From: Streptomyces sp. SA15
Lineage (GTDB): Bacteria; Actinomycetota; Actinomycetes; Streptomycetales; Streptomycetaceae
Direction of reading: 5' to 3'
NCBI RefSeq assembly: GCF_002291145.1
Contig: NZ_NTGE01000077.1
Coordinates: forward strand, 32,472 to 96,471
DNA length: 64,000 bases
Shown piece after piece: positions 45,018 to 53,545 of the stretch. The translations under genes were made by a program, and so were the position numbers. The notes under the pieces are model-generated. The model ran no database searches. It saw only the letters and a list, made by a program, of their open reading frames with translations, and was not told the DNA's origin. Position 1 is the stretch's first letter. Each line of letters opens with the position of its first letter.

Positions 45018-45886
45018 GCACGGTGACCGACCGCGCCAAGGCCGTCGAGGTCGCCGACGGCTACCGCGCGGGCCGTACGCTGCCCATCCGGGTCGAGCTG
45101 GTCCGGCAGCTGAAGCGGCGCCGCACGCTCGTCATGGGCGGCATCCTGTTCGCCCTGCCGTTCGTCCTGCTCATCGCCTTCCAGGTCGGCGGCGAACCGG
45201 GCGGCGGCAACGAGGGCGTGACCCTCATGGACACGGCCACCGCGTCCGGGGCGAACTTCGCCGCGGTGAACCTCTTCGCTTCCGCGGGCTTCCTGCTCGT
45301 CATCCCCGTCGCGCTGTTCTGCGGGGACACGGTCGCCTCGGAGGCCAGCTGGTCCTCCCTGCGCTATCTGCTCGCCGCTCCCGTGCCGCGCGCCCGCCTG
45401 CTGTGGTCGAAGCTCGTCGTCGGGCTCGGCCTGAGCCTTGCGGCGATGATCCTGCTGCCGCTCGTCGCGCTCGCCGTCGGCATGGCGGCGTACGGCACGG
45501 GCCCGCTGGAGCTGCCCACCGGCGGCACGCTGCCCTTCGGTACCGCGGCCGAGCGCCTGGCGATCATTGTGGCGTACCTCTTCGTGTCCCAACTGATCAC
45601 GGCGGCCCTGGCGTTCTGGCTGTCCACCAAGACGGACGCGCCGCTGGGCGCGGTCGGCGGCGCGGTCGGTCTGACCATCGTCGGCAACGTGCTGGACCAG
45701 GTGACGGCCCTCGGCGACTGGCGCGACTTCCTGCCCGCGCACTGGCAGTACGCCTGGCTCGACACCGTCCAACCCCAACTGGAGTGGTCCCGCATGATCG
45801 AGGGCACGGCCCTGTCGGTAACGTACGCCCTCGTGCTGTTCGCCCTGGCCTTCCGTGGTTTCGCCCGCAAGGACGTGGTGTCCTAG
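45014..45886 (+). CDS. ABC-2 type transporter permease
   Basis: The 290-residue permease has six hydrophobic segments (TLVMGGILFALPFVLLIAFQ, NLFASAGFLLVIPVALFCGD, LSLAAMILLPLVALAVGMAA, LAIIVAYLFVSQLITAALAF, GAVGGAVGLTIVGNVL, ALSVTYALVLFALAFRGF). The N-terminal RRRTLVMGG and the EASWSSLRYLLAAPVPR loop contact the ATPase in ABC-2 systems. It pairs with the hydrolase-ATPase fusion. Its TAG stop is part of the CTAG duplication flanking the adjacent MITE, but the stop would also exist without the insertion. Confidence 0.9.
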   Translation: MSTVTDRAKAVEVADGYRAGRTLPIRVELVRQLKRRRTLVMGGILFALPFVLLIAFQVGGEPGGGNEGVTLMDTATASGANFAAVNLFASAGFLLVIPVALFCGDTVASEASWSSLRYLLAAPVPRARLLWSKLVVGLGLSLAAMILLPLVALAVGMAAYGTGPLELPTGGTLPFGTAAERLAIIVAYLFVSQLITAALAFWLSTKTDAPLGAVGGAVGLTIVGNVLDQVTALGDWRDFLPAHWQYAWLDTVQPQLEWSRMIEGTALSVTYALVLFALAFRGFARKDVVS

Positions 45887-46051
45887 GGGGTGTTTTGGAA
45901 GTCCTGTGCGGTGCCCGCGGTGTTCGGTGCGTGCCCTCGGCGTGCCGGACGAAGGCCCTCGTAGCGGAGCTACTTGGGTCTTTGGCCGGTGCGGCGAGGG
46001 TGCGTGCCGGGCGCCGTGGGTGCTGTGCGGGACTTTCAAAACACCCCCTAG
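45883..46051. mobile_element. MITE-like element, IS5-type ends
   Basis: Terminal inverted repeats of about 23 bp with one mismatch (left starts CCTAGGGGGTGTTTTGGAAG, right is its complement) bound a 161-base body. The body encodes nothing and contains a GTAGCGGAGCTAC hairpin. A CTAG tetranucleotide flanks both ends (45883-45886 and 46048-46051), as expected for IS5/IS427-type YTAR target duplication. No transposase is present, so it would move only in trans. The following 46052-46198 spacer has the Shine-Dalgarno of the next gene only. Confidence 0.78.
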
Positions 46052-46198
46052 GTCAACGGAGGATCACCTACCGGTCTCGACGGCCCTGCCGCGTGGCCGC
46101 TTCGAGACCCATCCGCAACGCTTCGTAGCGCACGTTCCGGCTCCCTGGCCCGTCACAGTCACGTATGTCGACGTCAACGGACCCAGGGGGCACGGACG

Positions 46199-47728
46199 AT
46201 GGAACGGCACCGAATACAAGGCGCGCTGCTCGCCCTCATCGCGGCGAGCGGCCTGCTGCTCACCGGCTGCGGCGCGAGCGACACCGACAGCGACAGCAGC
46301 AGCACGGACCGGGCGGAAGGGGCGACCGGCTTCCCGGCCCCCCACTACAGCCAGGGGGAACAGGACAGTACCCGCCCAGACGAAGAATCCCGTGACATCG
46401 CACCGTCCCCCGACCACCTCTCCACCTTCGCCCTCGACGTCGACACCGCCTCCTACGGCTACGCCCGCCGCACCCTCGCCGAAGGCCGGCGCCCCGACCC
46501 CTCGACCATCCGCCCCGAGGAGTTCGTCAACAGCTTCCGCCAGGACTACGAACGCCCCGACGGCAACGGCTTCTCGGTGACCGTCGACGGCGCCCGGACC
46601 GAGGAGGAGGACTGGTCCCTGGTCCGCGTGGGCCTGGCCACCCGCACCGCCGAAGAGCAGGGCGAACGCCCGCCCGCCGCCCTCACCTTCGTCATCGACA
46701 TCTCCGGCTCCATGGCCGAACCCGGCCGCCTGGACCTCGCCCAGGAGTCCCTCGGCGTGATGACGGACCGGCTGCGTGACGACGACTCCGTCGCCATCGT
46801 CACCTTCAGCGACGAGGCCGAGACCGTCCTGCCGATGACCCGGCTCGACGGCAACCGGGACGAGATCCACGACGCCATCGAGGGCCTGGAGCCGACGTAC
46901 TCCACCAACCTCGGCGCGGGCGTCGAGACCGGCTACGCGACCGCCGTGGAGGGCCTGCGCGAGGGCGCCACCAACCGGGTCGTCCTCGTCTCCGACGCCC
47001 TCGCCAACGACGGCGACACCGACCCCGACTCCATCCTCGAACGCATCGACGGCGCCCGCCGCGAACACGGCATCACTCTCTTCGGGGTCGGTGTCGGCAG
47101 CGAATACGGCGACGCCCTGATGGAACGCCTCGCCGACAAGGGCGACGGCCACACGGTCTACGTGTCCGGGGACGACGAGGCCGAGCAGGTCTTCTGCGAG
47201 CAGCTCCCGCGGAACATCGACCTCACCGCCCGCGACGCCAAGGCGCAGGTCGCCTTCGACCCGGAGACGGTCGCCGAGTTCCGTCTCGTCGGCTACGACA
47301 ACCGCCGCGTCGCCGACGACGACTTCCGGGACGACCGTGTCGACGGCGGCGAGGTCGGCCCCGGCCACACGGTCACCGCCCTCTACGCCGTCCGCACCGA
47401 GCCCGGCGCCGAAGGCCACCTCGCCACCGCGACCGTCCGCTGGCAGGACCCCGAGACCCGCACCCCGCACGAGGAGTCCGGCCAACTGGAGTCCGGCTCC
47501 CTCGACGACTCCCTGTGGAGCGCAGGCCCTCGCCTCCAAGTCACCGCTGTGGCCGCCTACTTCGCCGACGTCCTGCGCAGGGGCGACGAGCGCTGGGACT
47601 CCCTGCCCGGCGCCCCGTCCGTCCATGAACTCGCCGAAAGGGCGGACGACTTGGCGGACACCACCGAGGACGAGGCGGTACGCGGGCTCGCCGACACGAT
47701 CCGCCGGGCGAGGCATCTCGGGCGCTGA
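46199..47728 (+). CDS. von Willebrand factor A lipoprotein
   Basis: The 509-residue lipoprotein has lipobox LTGC with Cys24, followed by an acidic Ser-rich linker. A vWF-A-like N-terminal region (FALDVDTASYGYARRTLAEG, RPEEFVNSF) precedes the vWA domain, with intact MIDAS DISGS at 167-171 plus VALVSDALAND-type second ligands. A C-terminal DUF3520-like domain (VAFDPETVAEFRLVGYDNR) ends the protein. This is the YfbK layout. It is presumably anchored outside the membrane for metal-dependent protein binding. Monocistronic. Confidence 0.9.
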   Translation: MERHRIQGALLALIAASGLLLTGCGASDTDSDSSSTDRAEGATGFPAPHYSQGEQDSTRPDEESRDIAPSPDHLSTFALDVDTASYGYARRTLAEGRRPDPSTIRPEEFVNSFRQDYERPDGNGFSVTVDGARTEEEDWSLVRVGLATRTAEEQGERPPAALTFVIDISGSMAEPGRLDLAQESLGVMTDRLRDDDSVAIVTFSDEAETVLPMTRLDGNRDEIHDAIEGLEPTYSTNLGAGVETGYATAVEGLREGATNRVVLVSDALANDGDTDPDSILERIDGARREHGITLFGVGVGSEYGDALMERLADKGDGHTVYVSGDDEAEQVFCEQLPRNIDLTARDAKAQVAFDPETVAEFRLVGYDNRRVADDDFRDDRVDGGEVGPGHTVTALYAVRTEPGAEGHLATATVRWQDPETRTPHEESGQLESGSLDDSLWSAGPRLQVTAVAAYFADVLRRGDERWDSLPGAPSVHELAERADDLADTTEDEAVRGLADTIRRARHLGR

Positions 47729-48297
47729 GGTTCCCTCACGACTCACCTCTACGGCCGCCACCTTCGGCGAGATCAACTACTGCTGCAACGCCTTCCCCGG
47801 CTGCCCGTTCGCCCCCGCTGCAACCTTCGGCCCGGCCGCCTCACCCCCGCCAAGGACGTCTCCCACTGTGCCCAACGGCGGCTCCCGCGGCATCGTCGGC
47901 GAGCCGGTTCCGGCAGGACTATGCCTTCACGCCAGCCGTCGCCGAACGGGCCCTGTCTGCTCGTCTCCTTGTGGTGCTGCTCCTTGCCTGTGCGAGGTCG
48001 AGCAACGCCAGCCGTACCCGCCGCACGTCGGCCGCTCTCGACGAGGCAGCCCCATCAGGCACGGCGCACCGTGAGGGCCACACTGCCCCCTGCTCACGCA
48101 ACCGCACGCCTGTCCCGCCCGCACGCCGGAGCACCCCAAGTGCTCCGGCGTACGTCTGTCCCCGCGGAGGGTCACCGCCCCTGTGCGCCCTGCGCCGCTG
48201 TCACTCCGTCGCCGTACGCTTTCGTTTAATCACAGAGAGTGGCGGGGAGTGCTGGATCGACCCGTCATCCTCATCCTGACGAAACGAGGGGCTCCTT
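47729..48297. other. Long intergenic region without a recognisable gene
   Basis: 569 bases. Short ORFs in both strands lack codon bias and ribosome-binding sites. It contains the strong hairpin listed at 48123 and an AT-richer, promoter-like stretch around 48220-48240. CGAGGGG ahead of the polyketide synthase start closes it. Confidence 0.5.
48123..48151. terminator. Orphan 12-bp hairpin upstream of the type III PKS
   Basis: ACGCCGGAGCAC pairs perfectly with 48140-48151 across a 5-base loop. It lies about 400 bases after the vWA gene stop. It may end a long 3' UTR or an unannotated small RNA, insulating the PKS. Confidence 0.6.
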
Positions 48298-49362
48298 ATG
48301 CGAGCGTGTGACTCATCGGTCATATCGGGATTCGGTGTGGCCCTTCCGGCGGTTGTCCACCGTCAGGAAGAGGTCGTCGGCTATCTGCTGGAGCGGGATG
48401 CGAACAAGCGGCTCGCGCGGCGGATCGCATCGAACTCCGGCATCTCGCGCCGCCACCTGGCGGTGAGCCCGTTGCACGAAGACATCACGCACTGGTCCAC
48501 GGCCGCGCGGATGCGCCGCTATCAGGACGAGGTGCTGCCGCTGGGCAAGGACGCCGTCGCCTCGGCCCTGGACCGCACCCGCACAGATCCGGCCGATGTG
48601 GGACTGCTGTGCGTGGCGTCCTCGACCGGCTACGCGGCACCCGGTCTGGACACCCGTCTCGCTCGGGACGTAGGCATGTCACCGACAGTGGAGCGGCTCC
48701 TTGTGGGGCACATGGGGTGCCTCGCGGCGGTGCCGGCGCTGGCCGCCTGCTCCAACTTCGTACGCAGCCACCAGCGGCCGGCCGTGCTGCTGAACGCGGA
48801 ACTGTCGTCGCTGCACCTGCAGCCGCCACCGTGGGATGGCGAACAACTCGTGGTGCACACCCTGTTCGGCGACGCGGTCACGGCCACCGTCATTCAACCG
48901 GACCCGCCGGCAGAGAGCGACCGCGGCCTGAAGGTCGTGGACATCGTCGCGCACACGGACACCCAGTACGAGGACTACATGTCGTTGATGCTGGGCGACC
49001 ACGGGCTACGGATGGGCCTGTCCCCGCACGTGCCCGACGTCCTCGAACGCCTGGTGCCGGACACGACGGGCGTACTGCTGGCGCGCCACTCGCTGAGCCT
49101 CACCGACGTGCACTGGTGGGCGGTGCACCCTGGAGGGAGCCGCATCATCGATGCCGTCGAAAGCAGCCTCGGCCTCACCCCGGACGCGGTCGCCGCTTCC
49201 CGGTACGTGCTGCGCGAGCACGGCAACTGCGCCTCCGCCGGCCTGCCTCTGGTGATGGAGGAACTGCAGCGCCGCACACCCCTGGCCGCCGGGCAGCACG
49301 GCATAGCCATGGCTTTCGGACCTGGCCTGACCTTCTATGCAGCACTGTTCCTCGGCGTGTGA
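48298..49362 (+). CDS. Type III polyketide synthase
   Basis: A 354-residue chalcone-synthase-like homodimeric enzyme. The full triad is present: Cys141 (VGHMGCLAAVPAL), His277 (WWAVHPGGSRIID) and Asn310 (EHGNCASAG). The GFGPG loop is AFGPGLTF near the end. The starter unit and chain length cannot be read reliably. The enzyme differs from RppA at the N-terminus and around the active-site cysteine, so THN synthesis should not be assumed. It is followed after 30 bases by an MMPL exporter, suggesting a lipid or lipid-like product such as an alkyl pyrone or resorcinol. Confidence 0.92.
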   Translation: MRACDSSVISGFGVALPAVVHRQEEVVGYLLERDANKRLARRIASNSGISRRHLAVSPLHEDITHWSTAARMRRYQDEVLPLGKDAVASALDRTRTDPADVGLLCVASSTGYAAPGLDTRLARDVGMSPTVERLLVGHMGCLAAVPALAACSNFVRSHQRPAVLLNAELSSLHLQPPPWDGEQLVVHTLFGDAVTATVIQPDPPAESDRGLKVVDIVAHTDTQYEDYMSLMLGDHGLRMGLSPHVPDVLERLVPDTTGVLLARHSLSLTDVHWWAVHPGGSRIIDAVESSLGLTPDAVAASRYVLREHGNCASAGLPLVMEELQRRTPLAAGQHGIAMAFGPGLTFYAALFLGV

Positions 49363-49392
49363 CCACCATCCACGAATGGCCTCACAAACGAT

Positions 49393-51744
49393 ATGCCCGA
49401 CGCCGCCGCCGAAACCCCGACGGACCGCCCGTCCAGCGATCCTCCACCCGGGCGGCCGCGGGCCGGCCGCTCCCGGCTGGCCGCCTTCGCACGGCGCCTG
49501 GTCCGCCACCGCATCCCGGTGCTGCTGGCCACACTTGTCGTGGCGGCGGTCGCGGTCCCCTTCGCCGGGGGCGTCACCGGCCGGCTGTCCAGCGGAGGCT
49601 TCACCGACCCGGCAGCCCAGTCCGCCGAGGCCGAGGAGTTCCTCGCCGACCGCTTCGGCACAGGTGTCCCCAACCTTGTGCTACTCGCCCGCGCCCCCGG
49701 ATCGGTCGACGACCCGGCAGCGGCGGACGCGGGGCGGAAGCTCACCGGGCAGGTCGCCCGGATGCCCGGAGTGCTGTCGGCCGGGTCGTACTGGACGACG
49801 CCGGACGCCACACCGCTGAAGGCCCGGGACGGGCGCTCAGCGCTGGTACTCGTCCGGCTGGGCGGCGGCGAGGACGAGGTACGGGCGACCGCCGAGCGCC
49901 TGGTCCCGAGGTTCACGGGCCGTCAAGGGGTGCTGCGGGTCTCGGCCACCGGGTCCGCGCAGGTGGCTGTGGAGATCCAGCGGCACAGCGAGGAAGACCT
50001 CCTCCAGGCCGAGGCATTCGCCGCCCCCGTCGTCCTGCTCATCCTGCTGCTCGTGTTCGGCAGCGTGGTGGCGGCGGCCCTGCCCCTGCTCGTCGGACTG
50101 CTGGCCGTCCTCGGCACGTTCCTGGTGCTGCGGGTGCTGACCACCGTGACCTCGGTGTCCGTCTTCGCCACCAACATCATCACCGCGCTCGGGTTCGGAC
50201 TGGCCATCGACTACAGCCTGTTCATCGTCACCCGCTACCGGGAGGAACTCGCCCGTGGCCGCGGCACCACAGAGGCGGTCACCGAGAGCGTCAGGACCGC
50301 CGGGCGCACCATGCTGTTCTCCGCGCTGACGGTCGCGCTGTCCCTGACCGCCCTGCTGGTCTTTCCGCTGTACTTCCTGCGTTCCCTCGCATGCGCCAGC
50401 GTGGCGGTGGTCGCGCTGGCGGCGCTGGCTGCCCTGGTGGTACTGCCCGCCGCTCTCGCCCTGCTCGGGCCGCGCATCGACGCGCTCGACATCCGGCCGC
50501 CGCTGCGGCGGCTGGTCCCGCGGACGGCACAGCGGGACCGGAACCGGGACAGTGGGGAGGAGAGCGGGTTCTGGCACCGCCTCGCCACCCGGGTCATGCG
50601 GCGTCCCGTCCTGTACGGCGCAGCCGTCGTCGCTGTACTCGTCGTGCTCGGGCTGCCCTTCGGGCGGGCGTCGTTCGGCCTGGCCGACGACCGGGTCCTG
50701 CCCGCCGACGCGGCCGCGCACCGCACGGCACAGCAGCTGCGGGAGCAGTTCGCGAGCCGCGAGTCCGCGGCCCTGTCCGTCGTGCTGCCGGCCGTCGACG
50801 CCACCCGCTCCGCACAGCGGATCGACGCCTACGCCGCCCACCTCTCGGGACTGCCGGACGTCGCCCGCGTCGACACCGCCACCAGCTCCTACGAGCGGGG
50901 CCGGCGAATCGCCTCCGCCGGTCCGGCCTCCACACGGTTCACCGCCCCCGGTGCCACCTGGCTGTCGGTGGTGCCGTCCGTCGAGCCGTACTCCGCCGCC
51001 GGAACGAAGCTCGTACAGCGGCTGCGGACGGCCGACCGGGCCCCGGGGGCGGTGCTCGTCGGCGGCGAGGCCGCACAGCTCGTCGACACCCGCGACGCCC
51101 TCGCCTCCCGGACACCCGAGGCCGCGCTGATCATCGGCGGGACGACCCTGCTGCTGCTCCTGCTGTTCACCGGCAGCCTGCTGATCCCGGTCAAGGCCGT
51201 GCTGCTCAACCTGCTCAGCCTGACGGCGACCTTCGGCGCCATGGTGTACGTCTTCCAGGAAGGCCACCTGCGCTGGCTCGTCGGCGACTTCACCGTGACC
51301 GGCATGGTTACCATCACCATCCCGGTGCTGATGTTCTGCGTCGCCTTCGGCCTGTCCATGGACTACGAGGTGTTCCTGATCTCCCGTATCAAGGAGGTGT
51401 ACGCCGAGACCGGCGACAACACCCGCGCCGTCGCCGTCGGGCTGGAACGCACCGGACGCCTGGTCACCGCGGCGGCCGCGCTCGTCGCCGTTGTCATGAT
51501 CGCCCTGGCCACATCCGGGATCACCTTCCTGAAGCTGCTGGGCGTGGGGCTCGCGCTCGCCGTCCTCATTGACGCCACGCTGGTGCGCGGCATCCTCGTA
51601 CCGGCCGTGATGCGGCTCGCGGGGCGGGCCAACTGGTGGGCGCCCGCCTCGCTGCACCGTCTCCACGCTCGACTGGAGCCACCACCAGGAGACAGGCTTC
51701 GCGCGGCGACGAACTCCACGCCTGGCACGAGCCGTTCGTGGTGA
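49393..51744 (+). CDS. MMPL/RND family transporter
   Basis: A 783-residue protein with two repeats of one helix, a large outer loop and five or six helices (helices at about 36-56, 200-330 and 395-415, 570-720). The conserved GFGLAIDYSLFIVTRYREEL and FGLSMDYEVFLISRIKE hold the proton-relay Asp-Tyr pairs of MmpL proteins. These export lipids or lipophilic products. The 30-base distance from the polyketide synthase makes the two a functional pair. Confidence 0.92.
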   Translation: MPDAAAETPTDRPSSDPPPGRPRAGRSRLAAFARRLVRHRIPVLLATLVVAAVAVPFAGGVTGRLSSGGFTDPAAQSAEAEEFLADRFGTGVPNLVLLARAPGSVDDPAAADAGRKLTGQVARMPGVLSAGSYWTTPDATPLKARDGRSALVLVRLGGGEDEVRATAERLVPRFTGRQGVLRVSATGSAQVAVEIQRHSEEDLLQAEAFAAPVVLLILLLVFGSVVAAALPLLVGLLAVLGTFLVLRVLTTVTSVSVFATNIITALGFGLAIDYSLFIVTRYREELARGRGTTEAVTESVRTAGRTMLFSALTVALSLTALLVFPLYFLRSLACASVAVVALAALAALVVLPAALALLGPRIDALDIRPPLRRLVPRTAQRDRNRDSGEESGFWHRLATRVMRRPVLYGAAVVAVLVVLGLPFGRASFGLADDRVLPADAAAHRTAQQLREQFASRESAALSVVLPAVDATRSAQRIDAYAAHLSGLPDVARVDTATSSYERGRRIASAGPASTRFTAPGATWLSVVPSVEPYSAAGTKLVQRLRTADRAPGAVLVGGEAAQLVDTRDALASRTPEAALIIGGTTLLLLLLFTGSLLIPVKAVLLNLLSLTATFGAMVYVFQEGHLRWLVGDFTVTGMVTITIPVLMFCVAFGLSMDYEVFLISRIKEVYAETGDNTRAVAVGLERTGRLVTAAAALVAVVMIALATSGITFLKLLGVGLALAVLIDATLVRGILVPAVMRLAGRANWWAPASLHRLHARLEPPPGDRLRAATNSTPGTSRSW

Positions 51745-51876
51745 GAACAGTCCCGTGCACGGCGCGGAACTCCGCCGAATCAGGTCGCAGGAAAGCGGCG
51801 GCGCCCAATCAACGCCGCAGATCGGCGTGCCAGGCCCCGCGTCTGCGGCATGATCCGCCGGACAGGCCCTAGGGCA

Positions 51877-52476
51877 CTAGTCGGCACAGACGGACGGCAA
51901 CGCCCGCGCCAGCCCCTCCAGATGCAGGGGGTCCAGGCGATGGCCGTACGCGGATCGCGCGGCGGCGACGGACAGCCGTGGCGCGCACGAGGGCCTGGTC
52001 CGCAGCACCTCCGTCTTGTCCAACTCGGTGAGCACCTCCGTCGTGATGCGGTCCAGCTGCGGCCGAACCTCCTTCACCAGGTCCGGCCGTTCGGTGGGCC
52101 GCTGCTCGGGGTGTGCGTCCCAGCGCGCGTACAGTCCGCGCTGCACCAGCTTGTTGGCCTCTATCTGGTCCCGGAAGACGGCCTGCACGGCGTCCGGATC
52201 CAGCCCGAGCCCGACCGCCCGGGCGGCCACGTCGTCCAGTATCTGCCGCTCGCGTACCGGGTCGTCGATCGGCTTGTCGGTGCCGTACTTCGCCGCGGCC
52301 ACCTTGTCGGCGAGCAACAGCCGCTCGGCGAACAACTCGGTCAGCGGGGCGAGTCCGGGCGCGACGGCGGCCGCGGGCGCGGGGGACTGCGCGACCGCGG
52401 GCGCGGCACCGGACAGGACCACGACGGTGGAGGCGCAGGCGGCGACCACGGCCGACCTGAGACGTGAGGAACGCAC
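51877..52476 (-). CDS. Secreted chorismate mutase, AroQ gamma class
   Basis: A 199-residue protein starting GTG 52476, with AAAGGAC upstream. The signal peptide SAVVAACASTVVVLSGAAPA-VAQ precedes an all-helical AroQ domain (LFAERLLLADKVAAAKYGTD, KPIDDPVRERQILDDVAARA, QAVFRDQIEANKLVQRGLYA). Two cysteines near the C-terminus could form a disulfide, as in exported enzymes. It converts chorismate to prephenate outside the cell; the purpose in streptomycetes is unclear. Confidence 0.88.
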   Translation of the reverse strand: MRSSRLRSAVVAACASTVVVLSGAAPAVAQSPAPAAAVAPGLAPLTELFAERLLLADKVAAAKYGTDKPIDDPVRERQILDDVAARAVGLGLDPDAVQAVFRDQIEANKLVQRGLYARWDAHPEQRPTERPDLVKEVRPQLDRITTEVLTELDKTEVLRTRPSCAPRLSVAAARSAYGHRLDPLHLEGLARALPSVCAD

Positions 52477-52599
52477 GGGATGTGTCCTTTCGTGGGGGGA
52501 ACGCGGCGCGGGCCAACCGGGTGAACCCGCGAAACCAATTCTTATGCGTCGGGTTGATGAAGCGGTACGGCATGCGACGCCATGAGAAAGGAAAGCCCA

Positions 52600-52656
52600 G
52601 TGCTCAAGAAGGCAATAGTACTGAGCCGACTCCTCAGCCCGGGCCGTCCGCGGTGA
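52600..52656 (+). pseudogene. 18-codon relic resembling a chaplin signal-peptide start
   Basis: GTG 52600 has AAAGGAAAG upstream and encodes VLKKAIVLSRLLSPGRPR before a TGA that lies inside the terminator hairpin. VLKKAIV resembles the first residues of short chaplins. A chaplin gene could have lost its body here, leaving leader and terminator. It could also be an unrelated leader peptide. Confidence 0.3.
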
Positions 52657-52669
52657 CGCGGGCCTTTTT
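52646..52669 (+). terminator. Intrinsic terminator upstream of the chaplin gene
   Basis: A 7-bp stem including one G-U pair (GTCCGCG with CGCGGGC), GTGA loop, then CTTTTT. It serves no intact gene on the plus strand and so points to a short transcript from the 52477-52646 spacer. Confidence 0.65.
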
Positions 52670-52819
52670 GGCGTAGCCACTCGACCGGGTCGAAAACCGT
52701 GCCGAGCTACGACTGACCGCCCCACGCACCAGCCTCCCGGCTGTGTCACGGCCACCTTGGACGTCGATCTCCCTTCCAAGGCCGGTTTTCCCAATTCTCC
52801 AAGCAGGAAGGCAATCACC

Positions 52820-53419
52820 TTGCGACAGACCCTGAGCAGGGGAGTGTTCGCGGCGGCCGCCGCCACGGGCATTCTGTCCCTCTACGGCAGCCCCGCCTTC
52901 GCCGACACGGACACGACAGCAGTCACCAAGGATTCTGGCGGTGTGCTGTCGGGGAACATCGTGCAGGTGCCGATCAAGGTGCCGGTGCAGGTGTGCGGCA
53001 ACAGCATCAGCGTGGTCGAGGTGCTCGGCCGCGCGTACGGCAACCTCTGCGTCAACGACTCGAACGACTCGAACGGCTCGTACGGCGACGACGGTTACGG
53101 CAAGAAGGAGGACACGCCCCCGGCGCCGCCGAAGGTGAGGAAGACGCCTCCGCCCGCCGAGAAGGTCACCCCGCCTCCCACGCGCATCAGCGAGACCCAT
53201 CGTCCCAAGACACCGCCCACGCGGACCAGCGACGAGAAGCCGCCCGCGACCCACCCTGAGAAGCCCGTCGAGAAGCCCGCCGGCGCGCCGCCGCAGCTGG
53301 CCGAGACCGGCAGCGACACCAGCAGCGAGGCCCTGGCGGCGGCCTCGGCCGCCAGTGCCGTACTGATCGCGGGTGGTGCGCTGATGTACCGCCGCGGCCG
53401 CGCCGCTTCCTACCGGTAG
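52820..53419 (+). CDS. Long chaplin with a single chaplin domain and sortase signal
   Basis: A 199-residue protein from TTG 52820, which has AGGAAGG at good distance; no ATG or GTG fits. The signal peptide ends at about residue 29 (SPAFADT). The chaplin domain at about 40-78 has GVLSGNIVQVPIKVPVQVCG and VVEVLGRAYGNLC with the two conserved Cys. A Pro/Lys/Thr-rich wall-spanning region follows, then the sorting signal LAETG (160-164), a hydrophobic helix and RRGR. Known long chaplins (ChpA-C) carry two chaplin domains; this one has one. It should be anchored to the wall to help aerial growth. Confidence 0.85.
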   Translation: MRQTLSRGVFAAAAATGILSLYGSPAFADTDTTAVTKDSGGVLSGNIVQVPIKVPVQVCGNSISVVEVLGRAYGNLCVNDSNDSNGSYGDDGYGKKEDTPPAPPKVRKTPPPAEKVTPPPTRISETHRPKTPPTRTSDEKPPATHPEKPVEKPAGAPPQLAETGSDTSSEALAAASAASAVLIAGGALMYRRGRAASYR

Positions 53420-53427
53420 CCGCGCCT

Positions 53428-53456
53428 GGGTGCCGGACGCGACCCGCCCGGCACCC
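53428..53456 (+). terminator. First hairpin after the chaplin gene
   Basis: A 9-bp GC stem (GGGTGCCGG and CCGGCACCC) nine bases after the chaplin stop, with an 11-base loop and no U tract. Confidence 0.6.
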
Positions 53457-53489
53457 GCTCCTCACACCGGTCGAGTACGCACCACCACA

Positions 53490-53531
53490 CGGGCGGGCCG
53501 CTGACGACTTACTCCGTCAGCGGCCCGCCCG
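53490..53531. terminator. Strong bidirectional terminator between chaplin and polysaccharide loci
   Basis: A perfect 17-bp inverted repeat starting CGGGCGGGCCGCTGACG with an 8-base loop. It stands between the converging chaplin and FAD oxidoreductase genes, 14 bases from the latter's stop. Confidence 0.85.
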
Positions 53532-53545
53532 TTCGGGTTCTGTCG

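Noticed and set aside
47337..48074. Plus-strand ORF downstream of the vWA gene
   Set aside because: Most of it overlaps the vWA gene in another frame. The remainder lacks a start, ribosome-binding site and domain similarity.
48298..49362. RppA (THN synthase) as the specific identity of the type III PKS
   Set aside because: The N-terminus and active-site surroundings differ from RppA as I know it, and no P450 gene accompanies it. Only the family call is safe.
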